A stretch of 64,000 nt of DNA from Arctopsyche grandis (lineage: Eukaryota; Arthropoda; Insecta; Trichoptera; Hydropsychidae). The translations under genes and the position numbers were made by a program. The notes under the pieces were generated by a model that made no database searches, was not told where the DNA came from, and worked only from the letters and a program-made list of their open reading frames with translations. The stretch spans positions 10,220,001-10,284,000 of the forward strand of contig NC_135360.1 in assembly GCF_051622035.1 (NCBI RefSeq), in the 5' to 3' direction. This document shows, in pieces, positions 24,561 through 36,873 of this stretch (position 1 is the first letter of the stretch; every line of letters starts with the position of its first letter).

Positions 24561-24943
24561 GAAACAAAATTTGTTGTGTTTTATTTTTGTTCATTTATTT
24601 ATATAATATTATAGTATTCTTTTTCAATTTCTTATACAAGTATCATATAAGGTTTCAAATATAGTAACGTTTCATAACCGTTTTGGTCTGTGATCCCCTT
24701 TTCAGTTAAAATTTTCTCTATGAATTCCCCCTCCCCACGATAGTTGCTCGATTGAAAAACAAACGAAAAAGTTTATATTAAAAATTACACCGCTTTTATT
24801 CTTTTTTAAAAACAAAATATGCAATCAATTGTAAATTTACTTCAATATATTTATAGATTAATCTTGTCCTCTCCCAGAGCTGTGGAAATTTACTCGCCAT
24901 TTCAGTGGTTTATCTGGCTGAATTCCTCCTGCTCAATAATAGA

Positions 24944-25608
24944 ACTTTAAATTCACCAGATTTTCATTTCTCAATTTTATTGTGATATGGTATTATCGGG
25001 TCTGGTTCACTGCATCGAAACTAGAAAAATCTAAATTTCGATCTGAAAGCAAAGATCGAAAATCGAATGATCTTAAGTTGAAAGATCGAAAAGAATCTAT
25101 GCATGGTAAACGGTACTATGTATGTATATATATAATGTATTATATATCAGTGGCGTGCGGTAAAATTCTCTCTCTTTTTGTCGTATAGCCTTACTTAATG
25201 TGCACGGGCAGGATACAAGAGGAACAGCCTGTTCCTCTTGTATCCTGCTCGCGCACATTAAGTAATGTCTGTACGACAAAAAGATAAAGAATTTTACCGC
25301 ACGCCACTGATATATGTATATAGTACCCGCTCTTCATATGTATGCATGGTAAACGAACAAGAATAAAGATTTCGATTTTTCGACTTTCGATGCGGTGACG
25401 GCTACCGGGAATTATCACATTCATTCGATACAATTCATTTTCAACGTCATCTAACGATTAAATAATTTTTTCGATAACATATGTAGCTTTAAATTTACCA
25501 GATTCTCATTTCTCAATTTTATTGTGATTTGTAAAGAATTATCACTTTAATTCGATAGGATTAGTTTTCAACGCCATCTAGCGATAAGGTGTTAAATAAT
25601 TTTTTCGA
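24944..25608. repeat. local tandem duplication of about 120 bp, first unit split by a MITE
   Basis: Unit 1 (24944-24997 continued at 25409-25480) and unit 2 (25487-25608) share TTTAAATT.ACCAGATT, CATTTCTCAATTTTATTGTG, GAATTATCAC, and TTTTCAACG.CATCTA.CGAT. Unit 1 is interrupted by the element at 24998-25408; unit 2 is uninterrupted. Confidence 0.85.
24998..25408. mobile_element. GGGTCTAC palindromic MITE, copy 2 (long-arm form)
   Basis: Left end GGGTCTGGTTCACTGCATCG; right end read backwards CCGGTAGCCGTCACCGCATCG. The flanks GTATTATC (24990-24997) and GAATTATC (25409-25416) differ at one base. The uninterrupted sister unit has GAATTATC at 25536-25543, proving the target. Inside, a second pair of inverted ends, CAGTGGCGTGCGGTAAAA, at 25148-25319 surrounds the GC-rich core shared with the other copies. 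Confidence 0.88.
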
Positions 25609-25959
25609 ATTGAGTGGCTTATTACCCGAATTTTCAAAATTACTTTCATATACACGAACTACATTTCATCATCTATACATTTTTTGTGGAAATTAAATTC
25701 ATAACATTAGCAATAATATTTTGTAACTTTCCTTTTCAATTGTACAAAAGAATCATAAAGTTGCTGCGGTCAAAATATTACTCGTATGGATTGGTTTCTT
25801 TCTGCAGATTTCTTTCAAATATGTATTAAAACTAAAATTTCAAGAATGCTTATATAAATAAATAATAATTAATTTACTGCTTGTTTTTTATAAAAAAAAA
25901 TTAATTTATTTTGAAGCTTTGTTTAAATTTTTGTAGAAATATAAACAGAAGACAGAGTC

Positions 25960-28900
25960 ATGGACAGCAAAAAGACATCATTTTCAAATGGGAGAATGCC
26001 GAATGAAAAAATAGGCTATGTGCAGTACATGGAAAATGAGCATGAACAGCTGGTAAAAAACATTTTTTATCTTGATCTTTAAGACGTTATTTATAATACA
26101 TATATAAGTATATATGTACATACGTTGTAATTAAATTTGAGCTAAATAATGAACACATGTTGAATAATAAACTAATGTTGCCGGGTTCGTGCCTAAAACA
26201 TTTTTGTCGAATGATAAGATATCAGTTTGAACGAACTTGACCTCAAACTAGAATCATATTACTCTTATTTGGCGCATATAAAATATAATATCAATAAACG
26301 CCGATAGTTTTGTTGAGTAAAACTAAGATTGAGATTTAACACATTCACAACTGATTGCTGATTATTTCCGAAACCATTCAATGTTCTTATTATTTATGAA
26401 TTTGTGAAAAGGATTATTTTCTTTCTTTTATTGTAGCAATAATATTATCTCTATAGAATTTTTACTGTTATCTTTATCAATTTTTTGTGCCATGTTTATT
26501 GTTTGCATTATGATGTCGGGAGCGCAAAAGATGTTTAGTATTACATACACATATGACCATTGTGTCAAAGCAAAGTCGTCAATGTGTTGATTTACGATAG
26601 TGACGCATTGCTACATTGCAGAAGTAGTTTATAAAGGCGACCCTGAATAATCAGTATTGCTTGGGCTGTTGCCCATTCGCCACTGATTTGCTAGGCATTT
26701 GGTGTTAGTGAAAGCGCTCAACTAAATTATTCTTCGTGTATTTCAACACAGTGCTCGATTTTATTTGGATGTTATCAGTATTTGTTTGTATTACACTTAA
26801 AATTGTATGCCCTTTATTTTTTGTTTGGATAATATTGATTATCAACACATATAGAAATCAATGTTTGAATAATTATGTTTTGCATTCATAACTAGTTGAG
26901 TAAAAGCATTAAAATATGTAAGCATAACTATTGTTACCATATTATAAATCCGTAAGTTGTCACATTCGATGCCACATGTGCAAATATCCATTTGTTTAAT
27001 ATTTTAATACGTACAATATTGTTATTGTATATTATATTGTTAGTCAGTATGGTTTTTGCTAAAATAGTATATTCTGTCAATTAATTGAAAGTTTGAATGC
27101 TTACTTTATTGTTTATATACATTCATATGCAAACATGTGCGTAGTTGTTATACATATGCACAAAATAATTTGCCCTGTAAATTATTGTTTGTTTATGTTG
27201 GATATCTCGCATTAATATTATTATGAATCATTGATTTTCGTATAAACTGATAACGAACTATGCATATGCCCATTGTGCACTTTGAAAGGATGTACATATG
27301 TAATAGAATTGAGATTTTTCGAGTGCTTAAAGTGTTTGTTATGTAAACATTGAAAAGTGATTAGTGTAAAAATGGATGATAGAACACCTCTTTTGTCATC
27401 CCGCGTAGGAAATATTATTGATATACAAGAAATACCTACGAATAAATTGAGTGATGATGGACATCTGGTGAGAGTTTTATTAACACGTCATTTTTATGCA
27501 AAAAAAAATGATATATTGAGTTGTTTCTAATTTAGTGTTTTATTATTGTTATTTTTAGGTGATATGCGGTTATACATCATGTTGGAAACGAGCAATTTTC
27601 ATGTGGACTGGTGTCGTTCTAACTTTTGGACTTTTACTTCTATTGTTTCATTGGCAACCGCGTTGGAGGTTATTATGCACTCATACACGATGTTCTCTTG
27701 CAAATGCGCAAAAATTAGTCATTCTGGTAGTTTTTTAATTACATATTTCAATATTATTATATCAAAATTGACAAACATATTTAATGATGGACCGTGTTAC
27801 AGGAAACTTATCAATCAAAATGCAAAACTTATCACATAAAGGATATAAAAATCACAACAGCCCATGAGTAAGATTTTTACTAAGCTTAAAACAAATTATA
27901 AACAATCAACTGAAGGACTTTTGAATAAATTTAGTATTTATTTTATGATTTATAGTGTACAACAACCCCAATTCAATTATCAATATGAAAATCAAGATAA
28001 TGGTTCGTCCAAAGATTCGTTTCTTTTATACTTCGACGACGGATCTCGTAAAGGTTTGACTCTATTTTATTATTATGATGAAGTTAAGATAGTGATGATT
28101 TTTTAAAATTAATAATAAATCTTTTTCAGTGGTGAATAGTTACCGGTCGTTTAAAAGTAAGAAGATATCGTTCGTTTGGGATGAAAACAAGAATTGTTTC
28201 CTTCGAATGGTCGGCTTGGAGAAAAATACAACCTGCGTCGAGTTCCATTCAATCCACGGCTATTCTGCTGAGCAACAAGCAACGATGTATGATTTATATA
28301 ACCTGTTTTTATTTTGTAAATATTCTTCTGTAAAAAAATACATACTTTTTCAATCCCACTTTGTTACTATTGATTTTTTTACTGTTTCTATTCAGGCGGA
28401 AAGCTTACGGTGAAAATGAAATACAAGTTCCTGTTCAGAGTATTTTAACTCTATTCCTATTGGAGTTTTTCAATCCTTTTTACATGTTTCAATTGTTTAC
28501 CATTGCCGTTTGGCTAGCTGAAAACTATTACTACTATTGCATCGCTATAGTAATCATGAGTGTTTTCGGCATCACCACATCTATAATTCAAACTCGAAAG
28601 GTTTCAAACACTTTCCTAATAGTATTAAAAATATTTTGCACCGCTTTTCAACTTTTCACTGAGTTTTATTTACAGAACCAAATAAATCTGAAGAGCACCG
28701 TTCAATCCGTCGGCGATGTTCAAGTATGCCGTGATAAATCTGCAGGTACATTTGAACACATATGCAGCTCTCAGCTGGTTCCAGGTGATATTATATTAAT
28801 TCCATCGCAAGGCTGCACTATGCACGTCGACGCCATATTGCTCGACGGTTCTTGCATCGTCAACGAGAGTATGCTTACAGGTATTGTATTTTATCTTGAT

Positions 28901-31900
28901 GTATTAAATTTCAATTTGGAATGATGTCTGACATATTCTATCTTTGAATAGGTGAATCGGTGCCCATTACCAAGACAGCTTTACCGTGTCACAATAGAAC
29001 TTTCAGTATAAAAGATGATGCTAATCATATTTTGCATTGTGGAACGAAAGTCATTCAGACTAGATATTATAAAAATGAACCTGTAAAGTAAGTGTGATTC
29101 ATTTGTTTTTAAAGTAATATTTTAGTAATAAACATAAGAGCTAATATTATTTGTTTATTTATAGAGCTGTTGTACTTCGGACTGGTTTTCTAACAACGAA
29201 AGGGCAACTCGTCCGATCTATAATGTATCCACTACCGGCAGATTTCAAATTTGATCGTGATTCATACAAATTCATAATCATATTGACTGTTTTGGCATTC
29301 CTTGGACTCATTTACACTGTTATTCTTAAGGTATTGTAAACTAGAAGTTGCATGTATAATGATTAGGTTGGCAGGCTTGAGTAGAATGAATGATGAGGTT
29401 GGTAAGATGCAATGTGTTGAACAGTCTGTGTTTAGACCGTTGTGGCGCTCCGTCAAGTTAACAATATTTTGAACCGTCTCATTTCACTGTACCGCCAATG
29501 TCTCTCGACAACCAGATCTTTCAGTATTATAGACTTAACTGCTTAAGATGTATCAAAATTTGGTCTTAATTATATTTTTTTATTTTAGAGTGGTCGAGAA
29601 ATTACAGCAGGCGATATAATAATAAAATCTCTGGATATTATTACTATAGTTGTACCACCTGCTTTACCAGCTGCAATGACAGTCGGCAGATTATATGCTA
29701 TATCTAGATTAAAAAAAGCTCAAGTATATTGTATCAACCCTAGAGTGATCAACGTCTGCGGAAGCACTTCTTGCGTTTGTTTCGATAAAGTGAGTAGAAT
29801 TTTAATTTTAATACATTTAATTATATATCAATATAATGAATTTAAAAAAAATAAGCTATTTTTATATATTTCACGTTTCAGACTGGAACTTTAACAGAAG
29901 ATGGTCTTGATATGTGGGGCATAGTTCCTGTAAAACTATTAAAAAGTGTTAAAGATGAAAGATCGCTGCTACCGAAAAAGAAAACTGTTTCCGACACGGA
30001 ACTTGTAGACGTGACTCAGTTCATTAACGAAAACGATTCGTATTCGCTATCAGACAGTGATGCAAAATCGGATTCGGGCGAAACTGTCGCATTCGGAACG
30101 CCTATCACAGATCCGAGCACCTTAGATGATGATGATCTGCTTAAAATTGGCATGAATGTCTGTCATAGTTTGACCGTCCTAGACGACCAAATAACTGGAG
30201 ATCCATTGGATGTAAAAGTGAGTATTGCTTATATGTATATATATTACATAGATAATTATTATTAACCAGCAGCATAGATCAGTGGTTAGTGTGTAATGCT
30301 TTCAACTGAGTGGTCACAGGTTCAATTCCTGGCCCGGTGCTGCTGGCCAGACCTTGAATATGTGACTCCAGGTCGATCGTTTCCTATCAGAGTTTGCCAA
30401 TTTATCTGATTTCATTGAAACGGTTCCAACAAATTGGCAACTTTGTCCTATTTCTCGCAAATTTCGAGTTTTCGGCATCTAGAATTTGCTGATTTATAAA
30501 ATTTTGCAAACATGCAAAAAAATGTAAAATTTATCCATAGATGATGCTATGATGCTTTATGATGCGATGTAAAAATTGTTTATATTGTTAGACCTTGCTA
30601 GTATATACTTATATGTATAAAATAAAATTTTATAAACTGACATTTCATATTTGAATATCGTTATTAGATGTTTGAGTCTACTGGGTGGATATTAGAAGAG
30701 CCAAAAGTTCCCGACAATACCAAATTCGATTTGCTAGTTCCAACTGTTGTACGTCCGAGTAATGATGATTCTGCTGTAAGTATTATAGTTTTATTTTATA
30801 TTGATATAACAATTTTGAAGGAAATGTATTTATGTATATATTTTTTAATTATAGTTGGGTCATGAGTGGGGCATAATACAGCAATATCAATTCAGCTCAT
30901 CTTTACAACGAAGCAGCGTTGTTTGTAAGGCTCTACAATCTAAGCAATACACAGTATTTTGTAAAGGGTCTCCCGAGATGATAGCAGCTCTATCTGTACC
31001 CGATAGTGGTAATTGTTCAATTCCGTTTGAATTTATATTTATGTGTGATGTTCTTTATAATATTTAATCATTTTAGTACCGCCCCATATGAAGACATCTC
31101 TACGTTATTACACTCAACAAGGCTATAGAGTATTAGCATTAGCTTATCGCCATTTACAAGAGGAAAGTTTTATTAGAATTCAACGTTTGACGAGAGACCA
31201 AGTAGAAATGGACCTTATTTTTCTCGGTCTCATTATTTTAGAAAATAGATTGAAACCGGAATCGGCGGCTGTAATACAAGAGCTTCACGAGGCCGATATT
31301 AAAGTTGTTATGATTACTGGTAATTCATTGCATATTGTAATTTCGCTGTGTTAATATTCATGATTATTTAATTGTAATGAATTTTTAACATTAAAGGAGA
31401 TAATCTAGACACTGCCGTGTCTGTTGCATCTGAATGTGGCCTTCTTAGAAAAGGTGATAGACTGATTTTATGTGAAACATCACAAACTAGTGAAGATTCT
31501 TTGCCAGATCTCTATTACACATCTTCTCTCATCAATGTTGAAGGGGTATATTTTAAAAACTGAAGTTTAATCTGTATTAATATCACTTGATCAAAGAGTT
31601 ACTATAATCTATGTGTTCTTTTAGTTGAAAAAATCAAAAACAAATTCAGAAAACGTTCCGTCTATAACACGAATCTCAACCAATACAATTTCTGATTTGA
31701 ACATCAGAGATTCATCCACGTCGACCTTATCTATAGACTCTTTAGAAAACGGTGCCAATAAGAAGTACAAAATCGCTATGACCGGAGCAACTTGGAAGGT
31801 TCTCAAGGAACATTATCAAAACCTCATTCCCAAATTAATTACAAGAGGAGCCGTTTTTGCAAGAATGAGTTCCGACCAAAAGCAACAGCTCGTGCAAGAT

Positions 31901-32981
31901 TTGCAAGCATTGGGTTATTATGTCGGTACGTAATCGGAACATTATACTTTTATATTTTTTTTGTTATAATCTATTATGTTATTAATTTTATTTTTTTATA
32001 GCTATGTGTGGTGATGGTGCTAATGATTGTGGTGCATTAAAAACGGCTCATGTGGGTATATCGGTTTCCGGACAAGAGAGCAGCGTTGCGTCTCCATTCA
32101 CATCTAAAGACGAACACGTCGGCTGCGTACCACTCGTCATAAGAGAAGGACGAGCCGCTTTGGTGACATCTTTCGGCATGTTTAAATTCATGGTGGCCTA
32201 TTCGTTGGTGGAGTTCATCAGTGTGGCAATTTTGTACTATTTCGATTCCAACTTGACAGACTTTCAATTTTTGTATGTCGATATAGTGTTAATTCTTACG
32301 TTTGCATTCTTCTTCGGAAAAACGCACGCCTATCCGGGAAAGCTTCATAAAGCTCCACCTTCAACTTCTCTTTTAGGATTTGTAGCATTGTTTTCCATTT
32401 CAGTACAAATATTATTGGCCGTTATATTTCAATCGTCGAGCTATGTGATTTTGTGTCACTACTCTTGGTATGAACCGCATACGTTTCAAGGTGACATTGA
32501 ATACCTAAGTTATGAAAATTATGCTGTTTTTTGTGTTTCAATGTTCCAATATATAACTCTATCGATCACATTCTCGCAAGGTAAGCCGTATAGAAAATCT
32601 ATCCTATCAAATTATGTTTTCCTGTTGTGCATCTTTTTAACTACAGCACTGAGTGTGTATGTCGTTATTTATCCAGCAACTTGGTTAGAAAACCTTCTCG
32701 AACTGAAAATGCCTCCAGATTTTCATTTTAGATATGTTATATTAGGTTTAGCAGCTCTTAATTTTGTTGGTAGTTTGTTTATTGAAAAGATCATCGTTCA
32801 ATATTTTATGCAAGAAAAAGAGATGATTCCGAGGCGATTGAGAGGAAACTTTCCCAAGAGTAACTCTTATCAAAATATTGAAAAGGAATTGGAAAAAGAT
32901 GACAATTGGCCACCAGTCTCCAATGGCCAAATGTACAAATTCAGTGGCGTAAATGAAAAGACAAAATCTGACAATAAATGA
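25960..32981 (+). CDS. ATP13A3: P5B-type ATPase, ATP13A2/ATP13A3 family (17 coding exons)
   Basis: Ten-helix P-type pump of late endosome/lysosome membranes; known relatives export polyamines to the cytosol. Drosophila anne is the fly relative. Exons: 25960-26052 (or 27372-27467), 27559-27726, 27803-27867, 27956-28053, 28130-28286, 28396-28600, 28676-28880, 28952-29087, 29165-29330, 29589-29789, 29882-30217, 30668-30775, 30855-31008, 31077-31319, 31397-31545, 31625-31925, 32002-32981. All junctions are GT..AG and keep phase; 3765 coding bases, 1254 residues, normal for the family. Motifs: N-terminal membrane helix about 43-61, TGES 330-333, PPALP 454-458 (P5B signature), DKTGT with phosphorylated Asp497, KGSPE 683-687, MITGDN 776-781, GDGAND 932-937, then C-terminal helices. 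Introns are 75-450 bp except the first. Looks fully functional. Confidence 0.95.
26620..26670 (+). promoter_or_regulatory. candidate TATA-type core promoter for the second first exon of the ATPase
   Basis: TTTATAAAGGCGACC at 26628-26642, with an initiator-like TCAGTA at 26651. It lies between the two alternative first coding exons and about 740 bp upstream of the second start codon. The spacing is a little short for a canonical TATA-Inr pair. Confidence 0.25.
27372..27467 (+). CDS. alternative first coding exon of the P5B ATPase
   Basis: ATG at 27372 opens 32 codons ([20 protein letters not shown] ... DGHL) ending at CTG|GTGAGA in phase 0. The exon at 25960-26052 also ends at CTG|GT in phase 0, so either joins exon 27559 to give ..L-VICGY. 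An N-terminal acidic/dileucine-like stretch (DDRTPLL) is present here but absent from the other exon, which reads [20 protein letters not shown]. The DRTPLL sequence resembles an acidic dileucine endosomal sorting signal; that role is inferred. Confidence 0.75.
30265..30560 (+). mobile_element. tRNA-derived SINE, copy 3, inside an ATPase intron
   Basis: In the intron between exons 11 and 12, same strand as the gene. The head reads ATCAGTGGTTAGTGTGTAAT (box A-like) and CACAGGTTCAATTCCTGG (box B-like). The body CCAGACCTTG, CCAGGTCGATCGTTTCCTAT, and CAGAGTTTGCCAATTT matches 16975-17260. It makes this the longest of the downstream introns (450 bp) without disturbing splice sites. Confidence 0.85.
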
Positions 32982-33227
32982 ATGGAAGACGATCGATTGT
33001 ATGAGTTAAATGTACCTGAAAGTATTATTAGATTTAAGGACAAAGGTATTATTCTTATCAATTTTTGCGAAAGTTTTTATATTTTATTATAAAATATAAC
33101 AGAGTATTTTTGACTAAGGAATTTACCAATTTTATAGAATTCGTATACAATAAATTAGTTTAAAATACCTAATGTCAATTCTTTGTATTTTATTGTGTAA
33201 CAAAGGCAGCGTAAATATTATAATATA

Positions 33228-33233
33228 AATAAA
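33228..33233 (+). terminator. polyadenylation signal AATAAA of the ATPase gene
   Basis: First clear AATAAA in an A+T-rich run 247 bases after the ATPase stop codon. Other candidates follow within 400 bp. Confidence 0.5.
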
Positions 33234-33239
33234 ATATTT

Positions 33240-35145
33240 AGGTTTTTTTTAATATTTCTATTGTATTTTATTTTGACAGCAGATTTCATAATTTATGCAT
33301 TCCTATATTATTTAATATTTATTTCAATTTTTATTTATAAGGCAGTCATTTTATATTCATGGCTGCAATTTTTTTTTTAGATAAAATTTCCATTAACAAA
33401 TGATTTTTTTTATTTTTATTTATATTATAAACTATAAGTGATGAATACATATATCCCATGAAATTATATTTCTGAGTTCCAGATCATTTTGCACGTAAAA
33501 TAAATAAAAATTTATATCTGGCTGTGTTATAAATCATTTTTTTGATAAGAAGCGATAATGTAAATTATAGAAAATTTTTATAAATTCCTAAATAAAAAGA
33601 TATTTTTCATACATGTTGTTATTATTGATTTAATATATTTTGAATAAAAAAATCGTGTTTTGAAGCTGTTCAATTACTTTAATAAAGGGGTAATAATTAC
33701 AGCTGAAACTTTCAATAGGAAAATACATATATAATATAAGCCGGTTATTTTGAAAGTGACAACTCCATTTTTCATTTTTTGTTTGTTGAATATACTGACG
33801 TGTAATCTGTGGTTTTCTTTCACATGCAACTTTTTGTAGTTAAGTTTGTTTGAACTGTTTGATAATTTTTAAACCATAAATGTATACACTCAGTAATTAA
33901 AACATTATTTCTAAGTCCACTTCATTGTTGATTATGGGTAGCGTCATAGAAATGTTATTAAAGAAAAATAATTTATTGTTTGTCCCTCATATTATTATAA
34001 TGTTATTAAAAAGTACCAGAGAGGTAATAAACTTAACAAGATTTTTGGAGGATGCAGTTTTTAAAGGTAAAATAATTCTACCAGGGAAACAATACATTGG
34101 TTACAAATAAGCTGGATACGTTTTTTGAGAAATGAACCATATAAAATTTTCTATAAGACACCAATGGATGAGGAATGCACAGTTTAAAATCCTGGATTAA
34201 TTAACACGTCAGGGTAGACACTTTATAAAAATATAAGACCAATTACAACATCGAAATACAAGGACACGATAGATTTATTACGATCAGGGCTGCTGAGAGG
34301 AATCCCAGGCCTTGGGAAAAATAATTCCGGGCCCTATGACAAATTTTACAAAAAAGATCTTGTAGATATATTTGTAATATGCGGAAAATCTATCTGAAAA
34401 AATTTATAACAAATCTAATTTTTTATTTTGAAAGTGCTTTTGTGGTAAGAAAACACATATTATTCACTTAATACTTGCTGTTCCTTTAATAGGAATTGTA
34501 AATTTAACTCTCTTAGAAAAACTTAAGCAGTGTGAAAAAATGGTATCTCACGTATGTATGTATATTTTTAATTTTATTGAGACGCAAAATCTTAAATATT
34601 CTATTTCTATTCTATCGACTCATATACATATGTACATTTGTACATATTTCATCGTTTTATCTTTATATCCAATATAATATATACATACATACATACATAC
34701 ATACTGGGAACCAAATTTTCATTGTTCAGCATTTTCATTAGCAATTTCTTGAATATTTTTTTGTATAATATAAAAATAAACAAAACTGCGTTCGGTTATT
34801 GAATAACGAATTGAATATTAACTATCAGATTCTGAAAGCACTGTTTTTTCAAGAGGTTATGACATGAATTATTGGTCTTTTGGAGAGAGTCGTCAACTTT
34901 TTTACTATTAAAAAAGTTTTGGTTCTTGCGATTTTAAATTGGTGATGTTTTACCCGTATTTGAATTCTAGGCGCTTGCCTTATGTTTACGTAGCGTATCG
35001 AATAGACTAGATAATTTTATACGGACTAAAATCGATAAATTGGTTTCGTAAGAAATTAAACCAGGCCGTTTTTCATGATGTGATAGCGTAAAAATTTGAA
35101 AATTCGTGTATGTATGTATGTATATGTATTCTTAGGTGATTCACA
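33240..35145. other. AT-rich intergenic DNA with a GAGCCGTTAT-family fragment
   Basis: No gene recognised. At about 33738-33775, AAGCCGGTTATTTTGAAAGT, followed by GACAACTCCATTTT, resembles one end of the family at 16012 and 46095. A CATA microsatellite lies at 34680-34705. Confidence 0.5.
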
Positions 35146-35148
35146 TAG

Positions 35149-35365
35149 AGCAGCGGTTCTCAACTCTTTTATGTACCTACATATATGTATACGACGAGCT
35201 ATTTCCTTTTTTACATACCTCCTTTACGTTTCAGGAAAAAGTTTGCCTCTTATCCGATCGTTTTCATATTTTGCCATATTGCTCATTTTGGTCATCAATA
35301 TAAGTAAATAGATCCTCCGCCATTACGATAGAGATAAAATATCGTTTAAGAAGCGTTTTTAAAGT
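35149..35365. repeat. hAT-like end followed by partial family C copy
   Basis: CAGCGGTTCTCAAC at 35150 is a hAT-like terminus lacking a partner. From 35212 the sequence reads ACATACCTCCTTTACGTTTC, AAAGTTTGCCTCTTATCC, and CCTCCGCCATTACGATAG. This is the reverse complement of the interior of the family C element at 20786 and parallel to 57027. Confidence 0.6.
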
Positions 35366-35509
35366 ACGGATTTGTGGATTGCCATCTATTTACAGGTGTC
35401 GAAAGATAAAGCTAGTATATGATTTCTACCTTTTCCAAAAAATTATGAAAAGGAAGATAAATTACAATTAAAATAAATTTAGATATATGTATACATATGT
35501 ACATATATG

Positions 35510-35726
35510 CAGGGGTTTTTTCCTATGTAACGCGGTGGAACGGCTTTCCGGCACCTTTTTTACTAGCCTCTTCTTACTTCGCTTTCGATTTTTACGTCCG
35601 ATTTCGTTTGTGTCTCAGCTTTTTTTCAAATGAATATTCTATATAATATAATTTGAATATAATCTTTTTCATTAAAAAACTTGACAAAAAGGGAGTTCCA
35701 GCACCTTTTTTTTCAAAAAAACACTG
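35510..35726. mobile_element. hAT-like MITE, about 217 bp
   Basis: Left end CAGGGGTTTTTTCC with subterminal GGCTTTCCGGCACCTTTTTT; right end read backwards CAGTGTTTTTTTG with AAAAGGTGCTGGAACTCC. No matching 8-bp flanks were found. Its right end lies only a few bases from the start of the next palindromic element. Confidence 0.5.
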
Positions 35727-35729
35727 CAC

Positions 35730-36117
35730 GGGCGACCGTAAAAAAGTCGACAGTGAAAAAGTCGAAAATGTTTGTTTACCATGCATACATATGAAAAACG
35801 GTTAGTATATATATGTATCAGTGGCGTGCGGTAAAACTCTATCTCCCCCCATCGTACATCCTCACTTAATTTGCGCGAGCAGGATACAAGAGGAACAGGC
35901 TTTTCCTACCGTATCCTGCGCGCGCACATTAAACAAGGCTGTATAACAAAAAGAGAGATAATTTCACCGCATGTCACTGATATATATTATATATACATAG
36001 TACCGTTTACCATGCACCTTTTTTTATCTTTCGACTTAAGATCTTTCGATTTTCGATCTTTGCCTTTCGATATTTGGTTTTTCGACCTTTTCACTTTCGG
36101 TGCCGTGAGGTAGACCC
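35730..36117. mobile_element. GGGTCTAC palindromic MITE, copy 3 (long-arm form)
   Basis: The right end read backwards is GGGTCTACCTCACGGCACCG; the left end is more diverged (GGGCGACCG, then AAAAAGTCGACAGTG). The inner inverted ends CAGTGGCGTGCGGTAAAA / CAGTGACATGCGGTGAAA at 35819-35979 and the same GC-rich core as the other copies are present. Confidence 0.75.
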
Positions 36118-36870
36118 ATTTATATATATGGTCATGATGAAATAGTTTATTTAATTATAATTTATTCTTATCATTATACATCCATGGTATTCTGTATATT
36201 TTTCTTTGCTCATCTGTTTATTATTTATTCGGTCGTATTTTCTTTTAAATTCATGTTTGTTTCATTCGAACATTTATTTTGTTCGCCTTTACTTGTTACA
36301 CCCACTGCCATTTAAAACTTTTCATATTCGCAACCAAATTAATCCCCTTGGTTACGTCTCATACTTAAGTATCTTTACAAGGTTTTTCTAAGTTTCACTT
36401 GTCTAACGATAATTCAAGTTCAATCCAATTAATAGCTATTATAATTTCATATTTTAGCGTATGTATTGGCGACTAATCATTGTAGAAATCTCATTGGGTA
36501 TATTAAGTGTATCGCTGGAAACTTTTTTTGTCTACGCCGAAAAAAGTGAAATGTATGAGCATGTTCCTTTTCCGATCGCTTTTCCTAAAATGAGGAGTGG
36601 AAATGCGTTGTCGTGAAACAAAAACGTTATATCATGAATAAATTTAGATTTGGTCATTGTTTAGACTTGACCAATAGTCCATACATACATACGTAAACTT
36701 TAAATTTCATATTTTTAGGAAATATGCGTCAAACTACATATCTTTTTCTTTATAATAAATGGCTTTTACATTCCACAACTCTGGGCGTGAGTATATTTCA
36801 TTAATGAAACTGAGTACTTTTTCATTTGACCAATTATTATTATATTATTTTTACTATGAAATTTGCGATA
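36118..36870. other. AT-rich DNA, nothing recognised
   Basis: T-rich stretch with weak ORFs only. Confidence 0.4.
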
Positions 36871-36873
36871 GTT

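Noticed and set aside
28361..28924. 187-codon ORF as a separate protein
   Set aside because: It is two ATPase exons read through an in-frame 75-bp intron and ends in the next intron.
29341..29460. second LTR-like fragment in an ATPase intron resembling 2345-2405
   Set aside because: Similarity is limited to about 50 diverged bases with no LTR ends, so it is too weak to call.
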